Shown: positions 43,898 through 53,798, counted from the first letter of the stretch. The stretch: DNA of 64,000 bases from Methanoregulaceae archaeon (GCA_015660965.1 JACTVG010000005.1:62001-126000), one strand, 5' to 3'. Numbers and translations: made by a program. Notes: generated by a model not told the origin, from the letters alone.

Positions 43898-44109
43898 AAT
43901 GTTATTAATCCCATTTCTTTAAGAAACCAATTTTACCGAGATGATTTAGCTTTTATAAACTATCTTGTGTAGGTAATGTCTGATTAAATATTCAATACTA
44001 TATTAACTCTTTCCATGACGCTACAAAAAAATATTAGGGATTAGACTTCGGTATCAACCCAATTTAAAAAAAAATCACCAATATTGCGTTTTTATTTCTG
44101 ATCTATATC

Positions 44110-45837
44110 TTATTGAGAACCGGTAGTCTCGCGTACTAATCGGAACTTGCCCCAAGGCACTGAAATCTCGAATCTCGCTCCACTACCTGCCTTTCCCGTC
44201 TCTTTAATTGTAATACCTGTAATACTGAGAATCTCTTTACTAAAGAACAATCCAAACCCAGTGGTCAGACCCGATCCCCGCTCAAAAATGCGGCTTTTTT
44301 CTTTTACTGGTATGCCAACACCGTTATCTTCATAAACGATGGTTATCCCATCAAGTTGTTGTAAATAGAAAAGCCTGATAGATGTCACCTTCTCTCCAAA
44401 TCGCACAGAGTTTTGAAGTAAATTATAAAATACGAGATCAATAAGGGGATCGGCAAAAACCTCGAGCCCCTCTAAATGAATGCTATAAAGAATATACTGG
44501 TATCCAAGATCTTCTTGGTGGTGCACAAAGAGTTTTTGAATATCTATCCATTGAGGTAGATTCTCACCTAATTTCTGGAATTCTTTTGTGAATTCAATCT
44601 GGCGGCGTATATTTTTTGCCGCTCGATCTAGTTCTTTGATAGATTTGATCAAACCCGAATCTGTTACTGCAGACTGGAGAATCTCATTATGGACAATAAT
44701 AGCTGTAAGTTGGTTTAAGATGTCGTGCCGTGTGATACTCGTCAAGAGATTAATGTTCTTTCGTGCCACGTTAAGAGACTGTTCAGTAAGTTTGTGGTCA
44801 GTGACGTCAGTAAGAACCATGATATGACCATTGGGCTTTCCAGGCTTTGATAACATAGGGATACATTGAATATCTATATAATTGAGGGATCCATCTCGTT
44901 CACGTTGAATGGTCTGTCTTCGTTCGGTTTCAAGTTCAGTTTTGTGGTGGATTGGAATTTCATGAGGTTGTAAATATTTTTTTATATTATCGGCAATGAG
45001 ATCACGTTCGGTTATCCCTAACATTTGAATTGCGGTAGAGTTGATTTCAATAATCCTTCCCTTTCCATTGAGTATAACAATTCCTTCGGGAATTTGACGA
45101 AAGATAGAACTGAATTCTATAGGAAAAATATCGAAAAGGTCATATCGTTCTATTCCTGCGGACAGTGCGATGATTGTAATGATGTATGATATTGGTGCAA
45201 GATCAACAATCCCAAAGGGACTAATGTGGAACACGTATGCAATATATAGAAAATACGGTGGAATTATCGCGATTAATAAAAAAGCAATTTGCCCGCGAAA
45301 GATACCTATTGGCGATTGATAGCACTGGATAATTATTATGATTCCAGTTAACATGAGCAGCGTTGCATAACTAAAAAATATCCAGAAAACCGGAAAAGTC
45401 GTAAAAGCATATAATGAATAAGGGTTGACTTGCTGGTAACCCACTTGAGAGATTAGTGGATCTATTGTAACGGCTGCAAGTAAGACTCCCGTGAACACAG
45501 GAATAATCGACACCAGTGCCCACCCAAGCGCTTCATATTGCCAACCTCTCCCAGAATACAACATTGAGAACTGTACAAATGCAACTGGAATAATCGCGAT
45601 GGCCAAATATTCGATAACCCTTGCAATGATCATCAGAACTGTATTTTGAGTTGAAAGTCCGAGTGCAGAACTCCATGACCAAAACGTGACAGTTGTCATA
45701 ATTGCAGTAAGTGGGATCCCACCTGGAGTGATTGCTCGAGTCCGCCAGAAAATAAATGAATAAAATAAAGTAAGAGAACCTGATACAACTAGCAGAAGTA
45801 CAATTGGAATAGTTTCCCAAATCATCGGTAAATCCAT
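44110..45837 (-). CDS. 7TM-PAS sensor histidine kinase
   Basis: 575 residues. The N-terminal ~235 residues hold about seven membrane helices in the style of the histidine-kinase 7TM sensor module (HisKA_7TM). A PAS domain follows (~248-350, EGIVILNGKGRIIEINSTAIQ), closed by VLTDVTDHK. The phosphoacceptor helix carries RHDILNQLTAIIVHNE (~372-387), a type common in methanogen kinases. The ATPase domain (~455-565) shows FYNLLQNSVRFG (N box), YEDNGVGIP (G1) and GFGLFFSKEIL (G2). It should sense something in or near the membrane, then phosphorylate a partner encoded elsewhere. No adjacent regulator. Start ATG 45837. Confidence 0.88.
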   Translation of the reverse strand: MDLPMIWETIPIVLLLVVSGSLTLFYSFIFWRTRAITPGGIPLTAIMTTVTFWSWSSALGLSTQNTVLMIIARVIEYLAIAIIPVAFVQFSMLYSGRGWQYEALGWALVSIIPVFTGVLLAAVTIDPLISQVGYQQVNPYSLYAFTTFPVFWIFFSYATLLMLTGIIIIIQCYQSPIGIFRGQIAFLLIAIIPPYFLYIAYVFHISPFGIVDLAPISYIITIIALSAGIERYDLFDIFPIEFSSIFRQIPEGIVILNGKGRIIEINSTAIQMLGITERDLIADNIKKYLQPHEIPIHHKTELETERRQTIQRERDGSLNYIDIQCIPMLSKPGKPNGHIMVLTDVTDHKLTEQSLNVARKNINLLTSITRHDILNQLTAIIVHNEILQSAVTDSGLIKSIKELDRAAKNIRRQIEFTKEFQKLGENLPQWIDIQKLFVHHQEDLGYQYILYSIHLEGLEVFADPLIDLVFYNLLQNSVRFGEKVTSIRLFYLQQLDGITIVYEDNGVGIPVKEKSRIFERGSGLTTGFGLFFSKEILSITGITIKETGKAGSGARFEISVPWGKFRLVRETTGSQ

Positions 45838-46041
45838 TTTTATTATCTATTCAACATTTAATGATACAACTGATCGAAATTATATGCCTTTAATATATTG
45901 TTAAACGATAGTGTTTGTGTTTAGTCTAATGATAAAAAGATTGGTACAAACTCGTATAGGGTGTTGCCTACTCCGTTCTGATCCAATGTATAATGTTTAA
46001 ATTCGTAGATAAAATTAAAATTAGTAAAAAAAATTAGAAAT

Positions 46042-46494
46042 CTATCTTTCGATCATGCGAATATGGTCGTTTGTTTTTTTTGCTAAAGTATCTCGTCCTT
46101 TTAATCGTGCAATATCTGATATTGCTTCAAGGACATGCACTGAGTCTTCAAGAAAGGAAAGTATATCCGCAGGGAAAGTCTCGATCCCGTATTCATCGAG
46201 TAAGAATGCCGATATCTGTCGATGATCGAGACCATTCTCTCGCAACTCCAAAATCTTCATCGCAAACTTTTTCTCGGGACAACCGCATAGAGGTGAATCT
46301 CTACAGTTACATCGTAAAAAATCGTTAAAAAATGCAAGAAGTTGTTCTCTTACAGCAAAATCAAACGCGTCGAAATTAATGCCCGAGGAAAGGGCCTCAA
46401 GCATTGTTCCATTAAATGCACGGTCAGGCAAACGGTATCCAGCGAGGCGTTCAATCCTTTTCGCAATCCGGAATCGTGCCCGGTCAGCAATCAC
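46042..46494 (-). CDS. Small archaeal DUF5814-like protein with Cys cluster
   Basis: 150 residues, helical. A Cys cluster near the middle (RCNCRDSPLCGCPEKK, ~81-96) could bind one metal ion. The pattern is like the DUF5814 region known at the end of some archaeal superfamily II helicases and as a free-standing protein in methanogens; this family name is from memory and only moderately sure. No signal peptide. It overlaps the DUF2150 gene by 4 bases, so they are co-translated and probably work together. Confidence 0.65.
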   Translation of the reverse strand: MIADRARFRIAKRIERLAGYRLPDRAFNGTMLEALSSGINFDAFDFAVREQLLAFFNDFLRCNCRDSPLCGCPEKKFAMKILELRENGLDHRQISAFLLDEYGIETFPADILSFLEDSVHVLEAISDIARLKGRDTLAKKTNDHIRMIER

Positions 46495-47126
46495 TCCTCG
46501 TCTCCCAAGGTCTCATCAAAGTTCTTAAGTGATGCCATTGCGTCACTCACTCTTTCGCACTCAATCAACCACTCATCAAAAAGTGTTGGCTGTTCGAGAT
46601 CATCTTTCACATATTTTCCGCAGCAGGAGGCTCCATCAATAACGCTTGCACCAATGTTGGCAGCGAGATCGAGAGATTGCTCCATATCTTTGTCAATCAA
46701 ATCTTTCCCTTTTTTGACAAGTGTTTTAATGTCTTTGTCAAATTTCCCCTCAATATATTTCCGGCAAGAAGCAAAGAGGACAAGCTTCGGAAGCTGGAGG
46801 ATTTGAATAGCGTCTTCAAGATCTCCTGAAGGAGCAGAGGACATCACAATAATCTCTACTTGTCCTAGTTTTTCGAGAGCTTCTTCTCTTGTAAAGCGTT
46901 TGTTTTGGTATAATTTGATAATTTTTAAAATTTCGAGGGTTATATCAACAGAAAAATTATCGAGAACTTTGAAACCCTCCGGCATTTCGTCACTTTTGGG
47001 ATCGACCTCAAAACTTGATTCCTTAAGGGTTTTTAGCCAATTATCCCAACGTTCTTGATTATAAAATATGTAAAATAACTTGAGTGGGGCGGAATCCACC
47101 GTTTGTTTACTTGCTTTTTTTGCCAT
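46491..47126 (-). CDS. DUF2150 family protein
   Basis: 211 residues, soluble, highly charged. It resembles the archaeal DUF2150 family: FYNQERWDNWLKTLKESSFE near the N-terminus, ARMSSAPSGD-like loop here IVMSSAPSGDLEDAI, and CCGKYVKDD close to the C-terminus. Function of the family is unknown. Three cysteines near residues 120 and 165-170 could bind metal. First gene of a two-gene unit with the DUF5814-like gene, divergent from the radical SAM gene across 160 bases. Confidence 0.75.
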   Translation of the reverse strand: MAKKASKQTVDSAPLKLFYIFYNQERWDNWLKTLKESSFEVDPKSDEMPEGFKVLDNFSVDITLEILKIIKLYQNKRFTREEALEKLGQVEIIVMSSAPSGDLEDAIQILQLPKLVLFASCRKYIEGKFDKDIKTLVKKGKDLIDKDMEQSLDLAANIGASVIDGASCCGKYVKDDLEQPTLFDEWLIECERVSDAMASLKNFDETLGDEE

Positions 47127-47286
47127 TTTAGTACAATTTCCCTCTGTTCAATTAAAGCATTTTCGTTGTCGATTGATAGTTAAATAGTTCCTAATTTTTT
47201 AAGGAGCTATGAGCAAATCAAAATTGGTTATTAAAAATGAAATAAAATTTAATATATGATTCCTATTTTTTCATATAAGGATCTCT

Positions 47287-48222
47287 ATGCCTTCCAATCA
47301 TTACCAACCGGGTTATATTGACTTATTTGCAACAGGTGAACTTGAAGATCGTATGACAAAAGCTGAATCTCTTTTAAATAGATGCACTGTTTGTCCACGC
47401 GAGTGTCATGTAAACCGGCTTAACGATGAGATGGGGTTTTGTAAAACAGGTTCTCATGCACAGGTTTCTAGTTATGGTCCACATTTCGGTGAGGAACCCG
47501 AGCTTGTTGGGAGAAGTGGTTCTGGTACTATATTTATATCAAATTGCAATCTAGCTTGTCAATTTTGTCAAAATTATGCGATCAGTCAATGCGGTCACGG
47601 TGAAGAGGTATCCGCTGAAAAATTGGCAAACATGATGTTATCTCTTCAACGACAAGGATGTCATAACATTAACATTGTTTCGCCATCGCATGTTGTCCCC
47701 CAGATACTCAAAAGTTTAGAAATTGCTGCTGCACATGGACTTCGTATTCCTCTTGTATATAATTCAGGTGGATACGATTCTGTGGACACATTGAAGCTCC
47801 TTAATGGGATTATCGATATTTATATGCCGGATGCAAAATATGGGAGAGATGAGGTTGCTAACGTTCTGTCCCACGCACCGGATTATGTTCCAATTATGAA
47901 CTTCGCTCTAAAAGAGATGTATCGCCAAGTTGGTGATTTGGTTGTTGAAGATGGTATTGCTGTCCGGGGGATGATTATTCGACATCTTGTCCTCCCTAAC
48001 AATATGGCGAACAGCGAGATTGTTATGAACTTTATTTCAAAAGAGATCTCTCAAAATTCATATGTTAATATAATGGCTCAGTACCGACCTACTTGGCATG
48101 TTATAGATGATATACAGAATCCTGCTTTTGGAATGATTCGGCGACCGATCACAAACGAAGAATTTCAATATGCTATTAAGTGCGCTAGAGATTTGGGGTT
48201 ACATCGAGGATTCAGAGACTAA
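47287..48222 (+). CDS. Radical SAM protein, PflA/PflX-like (COG1313 type)
   Basis: 311 residues. Radical SAM cluster site CNLACQFCQN (C-X3-C-X2-C) at ~98-107, preceded by an extra CTVCPRECHVNR motif (~33-44) that may hold another Fe-S or zinc site. IRHLVLPNNMANSEIVMNFI is typical of this pyruvate-formate-lyase-activase-like group. Such proteins generate a 5'-deoxyadenosyl radical to activate a protein or modify a substrate; the target here is unknown, and no glycyl-radical enzyme is seen in the window. Start ATG 47287. It is convergent with the PPK2 gene (4 bases between the stops). Confidence 0.85.
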   Translation: MPSNHYQPGYIDLFATGELEDRMTKAESLLNRCTVCPRECHVNRLNDEMGFCKTGSHAQVSSYGPHFGEEPELVGRSGSGTIFISNCNLACQFCQNYAISQCGHGEEVSAEKLANMMLSLQRQGCHNINIVSPSHVVPQILKSLEIAAAHGLRIPLVYNSGGYDSVDTLKLLNGIIDIYMPDAKYGRDEVANVLSHAPDYVPIMNFALKEMYRQVGDLVVEDGIAVRGMIIRHLVLPNNMANSEIVMNFISKEISQNSYVNIMAQYRPTWHVIDDIQNPAFGMIRRPITNEEFQYAIKCARDLGLHRGFRD

Positions 48223-48226
48223 AAAA

Positions 48227-49702
48227 TTATTTTAATAGACTTTCACAATAGTGAATAACGGTTTTAAGAGTTTTTAATCGAGCAAACAATTTATCATCCG
48301 ATTCAACAATCGTCCATGGTGCAATTGAGGTGCTTGTACGTGCAAGCATTTCATCAACAGCAGCTTCGTATAAGTCCCATTTGTCTCGGTTTCTCCAGTC
48401 TTCATCAGAGATCTTCCATTGCTTGAGAGGATCTTCTTTACGTTGTTTAAAACGTTTGAGTTGTTCCTCATTACTTATTTCGAGCCAGAATTTGATTAGA
48501 CCCCCGCCACTTTCAATATAATGTTCCTCCATCTCATTGATCTCATTGTACGCTCGTTTCCATTCGTATTCTGTACAAAAACCTTCAACGCGTTCAACAA
48601 GCACTCGACCATACCAGCTTCGATCAAAAATCGTCATATGACCGGCTCTAGGGAAACGAGTATAAAAACGCCATAGGTAATGATGATTGAGCTCAGTTTG
48701 ATCAGGGTGACTAATAGAAACAACGTCATATCCACGCGGATTCATATGACGCACGAAACGCATGATATTACCTCCCTTACCTGCAGCGTCCCAGCCTTCA
48801 TAGACTATTATCAAGGGAATTTTTCGCTTATAAAGTCTATAGAGGATATCGCGAACTCGATCTTGATATTGAACTAATTTTTGCTGATATTCCTCTTTAG
48901 AAAAAGAGTTTGTGATGGAAGATTTCCGTTTAATTTCAACTTTTTTGGGTTTTATGATTTCGTTTTTATGATTATTTTTATCTTGAATATCTGCTAATGC
49001 AAATCGCTTTTCCAATGCTTTAATAACTGTTGAATAAAATGTGAGAATCGTATAATTTTTGTCAGTCGCTTCAATAATTTTCCAGGGGATTTTTTGGGTA
49101 TCAGTCTCTTCAATAATTTGTTCGATAATTGGAACGTAACTATCATATTGGTTATGAAAATCCCAGTCACCTTTCGTAATCATCCAAGAAGTGAGAGGAT
49201 CAAGCTCTCTCATATCTAATCGTCTTTTTTGCTCATCCTTACTTATATGTAGGAAAAATTTGAGAATAATCGCACCATCATCTGAAAGCTGACGCTCAAA
49301 GTTATTTATTGAAGAGATTGAACGTTTAAGATCCTTTTTCCAGTCAATCCCTACAATGTTTTCAGCAAGTGCTCGACTGTACCAACTTCTCGCAAAAATT
49401 GCTATACGTCCTTTTTCAGGAATCTTTGTCCAAAAGCGCCATAGAAGCGGACGAGCCCGTTCTTCATCGCTAGGAGATCCTATTGAGAAAAGACTGAATC
49501 CTCTAGGATCTAAATACTGAATAAGTTCATTAATGACCATCGTAATGCCGGAAGCATTCCATCCTTCGACCACGATGATAGTAGGGATTTTATAATCTCG
49601 AAGCGCTCGTTGTAGAATTCCAAGTCGCATCTGAAGGGGTTCTATAGATTTTGCAAAAGTACGATCATCAGTCTTGTTTGTAAGATCATATTTTTCAAAC
49701 AA
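48227..49702 (-). CDS. Polyphosphate:AMP phosphotransferase-like protein with two PPK2 domains
   Basis: About 491 residues, two PPK2 domains. The C-terminal domain (~270-491) is intact: YEGWDAAGKGGNIMRFVRHM (Walker A), FDRSWYGRVLVERVEGF (Walker B/lid). The N-terminal domain (~20-240) keeps FARSWYSRALAEN but its P-loop is GWNASGITMVI, lacking the GK pair. This matches class II PPK2 (PAP), in which tandem domains phosphorylate AMP to ADP with polyphosphate. The frame opens at a GTG at 49720, but a TTG at 49702 gives MFEKYDLTNK as in relatives and lies 8 bases after a GGGGG ribosome site, so I use it. Role: nucleotide/polyphosphate energy buffering. Confidence 0.88.
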   Translation of the reverse strand: MFEKYDLTNKTDDRTFAKSIEPLQMRLGILQRALRDYKIPTIIVVEGWNASGITMVINELIQYLDPRGFSLFSIGSPSDEERARPLLWRFWTKIPEKGRIAIFARSWYSRALAENIVGIDWKKDLKRSISSINNFERQLSDDGAIILKFFLHISKDEQKRRLDMRELDPLTSWMITKGDWDFHNQYDSYVPIIEQIIEETDTQKIPWKIIEATDKNYTILTFYSTVIKALEKRFALADIQDKNNHKNEIIKPKKVEIKRKSSITNSFSKEEYQQKLVQYQDRVRDILYRLYKRKIPLIIVYEGWDAAGKGGNIMRFVRHMNPRGYDVVSISHPDQTELNHHYLWRFYTRFPRAGHMTIFDRSWYGRVLVERVEGFCTEYEWKRAYNEINEMEEHYIESGGGLIKFWLEISNEEQLKRFKQRKEDPLKQWKISDEDWRNRDKWDLYEAAVDEMLARTSTSIAPWTIVESDDKLFARLKTLKTVIHYCESLLK

Positions 49703-49839
49703 AATGCAACCCCCTATCACATAGGATATTTAAGATCTAAGCTATTGGGCATAATCGAATCTTATGACGCTAATTGCTGATAAAATCAATGTAATCGAAT
49801 TTCAAGCGGAATAGGAAAAAAATGAATATATAATATTCT

Positions 49840-51018
49840 TTAAGATATCTTCAAGTTATTTTCCCGAGCTATATCAATAAATACTTGTGCAAGATAGTTT
49901 GCCTGTTTTGTTGTTATTCCATAGGTGTTAAATTTCCATACCCGTGTTGCTCCAGGGATGATACCGGCAATCCCTTTTTCGGTAAGGGCACTGGAGAAGA
50001 AAAATCCGCGCTTTTTATGATTTTGCGCTACCTTGTCGAAAGAATTTGTCGTATCGATTCGTGTTAGTGTGTGTTTTCTTGGATATTCAGAAAGGACTTT
50101 TGTCCCTTCAATCGAAAGAAGAGCTTCCAGGACAATCCTGTTGTTTTCAAGTTCACGATCGAAGTGTTTCACTCTTTCCTCTACATGAGGGAATGATGCC
50201 ATCATACCAACCAGTGTGACCCCCATTAATGTGCATCCCATTAACTCTGTTTCCTTAATGCCGAATTTCCTTCCAGTCACATCTCCAGTAATCGCAGTTG
50301 TACGGAAGACCTCATTTGCCCTTTCTGAGGTTGCTGCGACCACACCGGATGGGGCTGGTGCTGCCATGCTTTTGTGCCCGGAACCGACAACAAAATCCGC
50401 TCCTATCTTTTTACCGTCAACTGGAAGAATACCTACAGTGTACGCCCCGTTATATAACACAGGAATATCGTATTGGTGTGCGACTTTTGTTATTCCCTCT
50501 ACATCATGGACGTTACCAAACTGGTAATCAACATGATCAATAAATAAAAGAACGGGGGGCCGTCCAAACTGTTTTTTTACTTCTTCAATCTTTTTTGCTG
50601 TTTCGTCAGCTGTGACGATATATTTTTTATCTACCGGAATTTCGCATGCAATTCCACCTGAATCTTCAATCGCGAGGAACTCTGTGTAATGCGATAAGGA
50701 GGTGAGAAGGACCGGATCTCCCTGTTTCACGTAAGTGTGACAGACGGCTTGAAACCCTCGTCGTGCACCAGGAACCACCCTTGCTGAATCCATATTCAAC
50801 CATTGCGCAAGATCTTTGTGAAATTCGGCAATTGGAGGTTTTGAAATGTAATCCAGACGGTTGGGCTTCCGGCAGTTATCGCAAACCGAGTAACCATCTC
50901 CGTATGCGATCACGGCTTTCATCGCATCAACTGTAAGTCTCCCCCCAGCTTGGATTGGATCAACGTTGATCGAAACTTCATTTACCTGTCGAGCTTCAAT
51001 TCCGCTGCCACATTTCAT
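49840..51018 (-). CDS. pscS: Sep-tRNA:Cys-tRNA synthase (SepCysS)
   Basis: 392 residues. A PLP fold-type I enzyme that converts O-phosphoseryl-tRNA(Cys) to Cys-tRNA(Cys) in methanogens. It starts with the typical segment EVSINVDPIQAGGRLTVDAM and the conserved Cys pair YSVCDNCRKP (~39-48). The PLP lysine is in VVGSGHKSMAAPAPSG. The C-terminal domain (KHTLTRIDTTNSFDKVAQNH) is normal. It starts inside the stop codon of a 60-codon upstream gene (ATGA overlap), so the two are co-translated. The partner enzyme SepRS (phosphoseryl-tRNA synthetase) is not in the window. Confidence 0.93.
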   Translation of the reverse strand: MKCGSGIEARQVNEVSINVDPIQAGGRLTVDAMKAVIAYGDGYSVCDNCRKPNRLDYISKPPIAEFHKDLAQWLNMDSARVVPGARRGFQAVCHTYVKQGDPVLLTSLSHYTEFLAIEDSGGIACEIPVDKKYIVTADETAKKIEEVKKQFGRPPVLLFIDHVDYQFGNVHDVEGITKVAHQYDIPVLYNGAYTVGILPVDGKKIGADFVVGSGHKSMAAPAPSGVVAATSERANEVFRTTAITGDVTGRKFGIKETELMGCTLMGVTLVGMMASFPHVEERVKHFDRELENNRIVLEALLSIEGTKVLSEYPRKHTLTRIDTTNSFDKVAQNHKKRGFFFSSALTEKGIAGIIPGATRVWKFNTYGITTKQANYLAQVFIDIARENNLKIS

Positions 51019-51197
51019 TTGAGCAGCTCCTGTTTCAATGAACTGACCTGTCTTTCCAGATTGTCAAGCAGTCGTTGCACTTGCACCTTCTGTTCATTAT
51101 CAAAATTGTGGATTGGGGCCGTTTCACGAAGTAAGGCTCGGAGATCGGTCAATGTATACATTGCCTGAAAAACCAAATCCACAGAACGCTTTGACAC
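51015..51197 (-). CDS. Small helical protein translationally coupled to pscS
   Basis: 60 residues, mostly alpha-helical and probably coiled coil (FQAMYTLTDLRALLRET; VQVQRLLDNLERQVSSLKQE). No Cys, no membrane segment. The last codons overlap the pscS start by 4 bases. In class I methanogens a helical protein, SepCysE, bridges SepRS and SepCysS; none is generally described for Methanomicrobia. This short gene could supply such a scaffold, but no sequence match to SepCysE can be claimed. It could also be an unrelated small helical protein. Start ATG 51197. Confidence 0.65.
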   Translation of the reverse strand: MSKRSVDLVFQAMYTLTDLRALLRETAPIHNFDNEQKVQVQRLLDNLERQVSSLKQELLK

Positions 51198-51384
51198 AGA
51201 AACACCACACGAATATGAGTAGTCTTAGCAAATATACCAGATGGAATTATATTCACTTTTCCTTTCTAGTATAATTTCGGAAAACCGTTCGTTAATGGAA
51301 ATAACACCCCAAAACATTTCTCTCCAATTTTCCATGATCTGATTGCTGTTCAGATGCACTCTTGCAGCAGGATGATGTGTTTAT

Positions 51385-52815
51385 ATGCAAATGCGGATAA
51401 ATGGAAAGGATCACTCCTCTTCTGATGATTCATGGATTAATGTTAATAATCCGGCAACGGGTGAACTTGTTGACCGTGTTCCAAGTGGCACATTCACGGA
51501 TGTTGAAATTGCTGCGGAAGCAGCGAGTGCTGCTTTCGATTTGTGGAGGAAAAAGACACAGCGGGAACGCGGTCTTCTTCTCTATCGTACCGCTGAAAAC
51601 GTAAGAGTGCATTACAAGGATCTGGCTCGTCTTCTCACAATGGAGCAAGGTAAGCCTATAAAAGAGGCAACCGATGAGGTTCGAGGGTTTGCCAATATTC
51701 TCGAATTTTATGCCGAAATCTCTGGTCAACCCGCTGGCGATGCAATTAGACTTGGTATGGCCGGTGACTGTATTGTTATAAGAGAACCAATTGGTGTCTG
51801 CGGGGCAATCATCCCATGGAACATGCCGGTAATCATAATGGGCTGGAAAGTTGCCCCTGCACTACTTGCTGGAAATACAATGGTAATTAAGCCATCATCC
51901 TTCACACCGTTAACGAATTTAAAGCTCGCTGTTCTTATGGAGGAAGCAGGTATTCCTCAAGGAGTGCTCAATGTCGTCACTGGTTTTGGTGAATCTGTTG
52001 GAGAAGCAATTGTTAAACATCCTGCAATCAAAAAGGTTTCATTTACAGGTGATTGCACAACAGGGCATCGTATCAAGAACATTGCTGGAGAGATGTTCAA
52101 AGATCTCAGTCTCGAGCTTGGGGGTTCTGATCCCATGATCGTCATGGACGATGCAGATATCCCTAAGACCGTTGAAGGTGCATTGCGCGGACGATTCTAT
52201 AATGCCGGGCAGACCTGCACAGCGGTAAAAAGGCTCTATGTGCACGAAAAAATAGCTGAATCTTTTATACGTCATCTAAAAAAGAGCATTGAGTCGCTAC
52301 GAATTGGAAATGGTCTGGATCCCTCAATCGATATGGGACCTCTAAATAGTAGCCCGACACGCGAGAAAATTGCTGATATCGTAAAGAGTGTTCAAGAGAA
52401 TGATGAAGGAACTATCCTCACCGGGGGATATTCTTTGCAAGGAAATAAATTTGATAAAGGGTATTTTTACCAACCGACTCTTGTCACTGATGTAAATCCT
52501 GGTACATGTCTCTTAAAAGACGAGGTTTTTGGTCCTGTTCTTCCCGTTGTGACGGTTTCAGATCTTGATACCGCTATCAGTCTTGCAAATAATACACGTT
52601 ATGGTCTTGGAGCATCAGTTTGGACAAAGGATATCGCAACCGTAAAACGAGTGTTCAATGAAGTTAACGCGGGTGTTATCTGGGTGAATCGGCACCTAAC
52701 AGTCCCACCAGAAATTCCCTTTGGTGGAGTAAATGAAAGCGGAATGGGTCGAGAGAATGGCTTTCAAGCACTCAACGCGTATACACGTACAAAGACCCTG
52801 TTTCTTGGTTGGTAG
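51385..52815 (+). CDS. NAD(P)-dependent aldehyde dehydrogenase (lactaldehyde/succinate-semialdehyde type)
   Basis: 476 residues. ALDH family hallmarks: IIPWNMPV, VIKPSSFTPL, the catalytic Glu in LELGGSDP, the catalytic Cys in NAGQTCTAVKRL, and EVFGPVLPV and IPFGGVNESGMGRE in the C-terminal part. The overall look is that of the methanogen lactaldehyde dehydrogenase group (CofA makes lactate for coenzyme F420), though succinate-semialdehyde or glyceraldehyde oxidation is possible. ATG 51385 follows a GGATGATG stretch; ATG 51391 is an alternative start two codons on. Alone, divergent from pscS. Confidence 0.85.
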   Translation: MQMRINGKDHSSSDDSWINVNNPATGELVDRVPSGTFTDVEIAAEAASAAFDLWRKKTQRERGLLLYRTAENVRVHYKDLARLLTMEQGKPIKEATDEVRGFANILEFYAEISGQPAGDAIRLGMAGDCIVIREPIGVCGAIIPWNMPVIIMGWKVAPALLAGNTMVIKPSSFTPLTNLKLAVLMEEAGIPQGVLNVVTGFGESVGEAIVKHPAIKKVSFTGDCTTGHRIKNIAGEMFKDLSLELGGSDPMIVMDDADIPKTVEGALRGRFYNAGQTCTAVKRLYVHEKIAESFIRHLKKSIESLRIGNGLDPSIDMGPLNSSPTREKIADIVKSVQENDEGTILTGGYSLQGNKFDKGYFYQPTLVTDVNPGTCLLKDEVFGPVLPVVTVSDLDTAISLANNTRYGLGASVWTKDIATVKRVFNEVNAGVIWVNRHLTVPPEIPFGGVNESGMGRENGFQALNAYTRTKTLFLGW

Positions 52816-52936
52816 AATTTGGAAGGTGTTAATAGGGGCTTATCCTCTTTTTCCTCTTTAATTAATCTAAATACGACATTAAACGCTATAACTCCCAAGG
52901 TGTGAAAACAACATTTCCAACGAATAGAGTACAAAA

Positions 52937-53368
52937 TTAATGTTTTACTAGTACCGTTTGCGTCTCTTTCGTCTCTTGTGGCTTTTGCACGCGCTTTTTT
53001 AACCAGATGAGAGACCCATTGTCATAGGTAAACGATTTCATTGTAAAAATCTTCACATCTTTTGGTATACCCGTTATATCTACATTGTTCGGGACAATTA
53101 TCGCAAAATTATGTCTTTGAAGCCGTCCATCGGTCGAAATATCTGGCTTTTTTATTTCTTCGACTATGTTTTCTGAAATTTGTTTATTGAATGTTACAAA
53201 AACCTTAACTCGCTCATTCATTCCTTTATTTACTCTTTCAACGTTGAATACAGTGTCATAGTCTTTTCCGTGCTTTATTGGAGCGAATGACCAACCATCA
53301 AAACTCGAATAGTTGCGTTTCAATTCCTGTTCCATAAAGTTGTACATAATATCTCGATGAATACCCAT
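52937..53368 (-). CDS. Hypothetical protein
   Basis: 143 residues, soluble, no family recognised. Basic and aromatic N-terminal half (MYNFMEQELKRNYSSF), a strand pattern in the middle (VFNVERVNKGMNERVKVFVT, HNFAIIVPNNVDI) and a Lys/Gln/Thr-rich disordered end. Amino-acid spacing looks like a real alpha/beta protein. It starts at ATG 53368 next to a 430-bp AT-rich gap. AT-rich, isolated gene. Confidence 0.6.
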   Translation of the reverse strand: MGIHRDIMYNFMEQELKRNYSSFDGWSFAPIKHGKDYDTVFNVERVNKGMNERVKVFVTFNKQISENIVEEIKKPDISTDGRLQRHNFAIIVPNNVDITGIPKDVKIFTMKSFTYDNGSLIWLKKRVQKPQETKETQTVLVKH

Positions 53369-53798
53369 AATTGATCAATAGTTTTACTTCTTACGAAAAT
53401 AAATAGTATGTGTTAAACACAGTCATCAAACATCGATCGTAAATAAATCACTCGAAATTTAAACTCTTTTTTTCGATTGTTACCTCATACATATTCCTTG
53501 TTGCCATTGAATAGAAAGAGACAAACCTTACCACTTTTTGTATTTTTTATTTAATTCAACTAAGATCTGAACGTATTGAAAGGAATATGACCTTTTTAAG
53601 AAATTGAAGAGAATCTAATTTAAAAATTTTCAAACTATTTCATCTATTTTTAAAAAAAGATTATTTGGTGTATGGTTAAGGTGAAAACCGAAGAGATACA
53701 TATTGTGAACCTGATATAAGATAACTGATGATCGGCATTATCATTTTCACGCCGCTCTATAGGACTTTAAATCTAAATTTAAAGAACAGGAGTATGAC
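53369..53798. other. 430-bp AT-rich intergenic region upstream of mre11
   Basis: No convincing gene on either strand. It is AT-rich with several A/T runs. A possible TATA (TTTAAATCTAAATTTAAAG, 53764-53782) and a ribosome site AGGAG (53788-53792, then TATGAC) lead into mre11. The left half holds the promoter of the minus-strand hypothetical gene. No inverted repeat or RNA fold stands out. Confidence 0.5.
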
